Below are positions 63,875-64,000 of a stretch of DNA of 64,000 bases, in pieces. The stretch covers positions 62,001 through 126,000 of the forward strand of contig NZ_BBKT01000017.1 of the NCBI RefSeq assembly GCF_000747665.1, in the 5' to 3' direction. The position numbers and the translations under genes were made by a program. This DNA comes from Thermoanaerobacterium saccharolyticum (lineage in GTDB: Bacteria; Bacillota; Thermoanaerobacteria; Thermoanaerobacterales; Thermoanaerobacteraceae). Position 1 is the stretch's first letter. Each line of letters starts with the position of its first letter. The notes under the pieces were generated by a model. That model was not told the DNA's origin and made no database searches. It saw only the letters and a list, made by a program, of their open reading frames with translations.

Positions 63875-64000
63875 ATGAAAAGGCTCTTGGCTATTTTAAT
63901 AACTGTCATGTTTATCTTAACAGCAGCGATTCCTTCTGCAGTGCTTGCCCAAACAAACAGCAAAATTGAGCTTAAGCAGGCTATTGAAATTGCTAAAGAA
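63875..64000 (+). CDS. Secreted protein, N-terminal part cut by window edge
   Basis: 42 residues: a signal peptide (MKRLLAILITVMFILTAAIP, cut near SAVLA) and KIELKQAIEIAKE, which resembles the start of YcdB/PepSY-like repeats in secreted Firmicute proteins. GGAGG stands six to nine bases before the ATG. The rest lies outside the window, so function is not assigned. It has an ECF-type promoter and is likely part of an envelope stress response. Confidence 0.7.
   Translation, partial: MKRLLAILITVMFILTAAIPSAVLAQTNSKIELKQAIEIAKE

Overview
This window looks like a chromosomal segment of a low-GC, thermophilic, anaerobic, spore-related Firmicute, most likely Thermoanaerobacterium or a close relative. 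That placement is inferred from gene content and order, with no database search. It rests on adjacent nfnAB and an iron alcohol dehydrogenase, a multi-subunit electron-bifurcating-type [FeFe] hydrogenase operon, SpoIVFA/SpoIVFB, the mre-min cluster, and Gram-positive promoters and ribosome binding sites. Most genes are on the minus strand.

Layout. 1-5 kb: 3' part of ilvE, a 56-residue 2[4Fe-4S] ferredoxin, tRNA-Gln and tRNA-Glu, then nfnAB (ferredoxin/NAD(H)/NADP(H) transhydrogenase) and an Fe-ADH. 5-9 kb: a glpP-ugpA-ugpE-ugpB operon behind a terminator-like GlpP leader. 9-17 kb: gltX, pgpA, msrA, a frameshifted PcsB/CwlO-type coiled-coil gene, comEA, dacF, a DUF362 ferredoxin protein and a YheO-type regulator. 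17-37 kb: a long growth, division and ribosome block (rsfS, yqeK, nadD, obg, a Spo0B-like fragment, rpmA, prp, rplU with leader, rng, two radical-SAM-related genes, spoIVFB/A, mgsA, rodA, minEDC, mrdA, mreDCB, radC, maf, a DUF4321 gene).

37-47 kb: the hydrogenase region. Read in the direction of transcription it is SPOR protein, DRTGG protein, HATPase, sensory-like [FeFe] hydrogenase, DRTGG protein, PHP protein, hydC, HATPase, hydD, hydB, hydA. hydC (NuoE-like) is split by a 594-bp IS200-type element and also carries a one-base frameshift in an A8 run. 47-64 kb: lytic transglycosylases, typA, a c-di-AMP (ydaO/yuaA-type) riboswitch ahead of an NlpC/P60 cell wall hydrolase, an AEC transporter, tRNA-Leu, pncB, coaE, polA, an ECF sigma/anti-sigma pair, an L,D-transpeptidase, an APC permease, a PspC protein, a GH18 protein and the start of a secreted protein.

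How it works together. Ferredoxin, Nfn, Fe-ADH and Hyd form the redox and fermentation theme: reduced ferredoxin and NADH are turned into NADPH, ethanol or H2. The hydrogenase neighbourhood carries several signalling-type proteins around a hydrogenase homologue whose proton-transfer cysteine is replaced by alanine, which suggests an H2 or redox sensing module. Two promoters of the form TGGAAC-N16-CGTC, one before the ECF sigma gene and one before the last partial gene, suggest an autoregulated envelope regulon. Three genes (nfnB, hydC and the PcsB-like gene) show frameshifts at A-runs, which are either sequencing errors or slippage sites.
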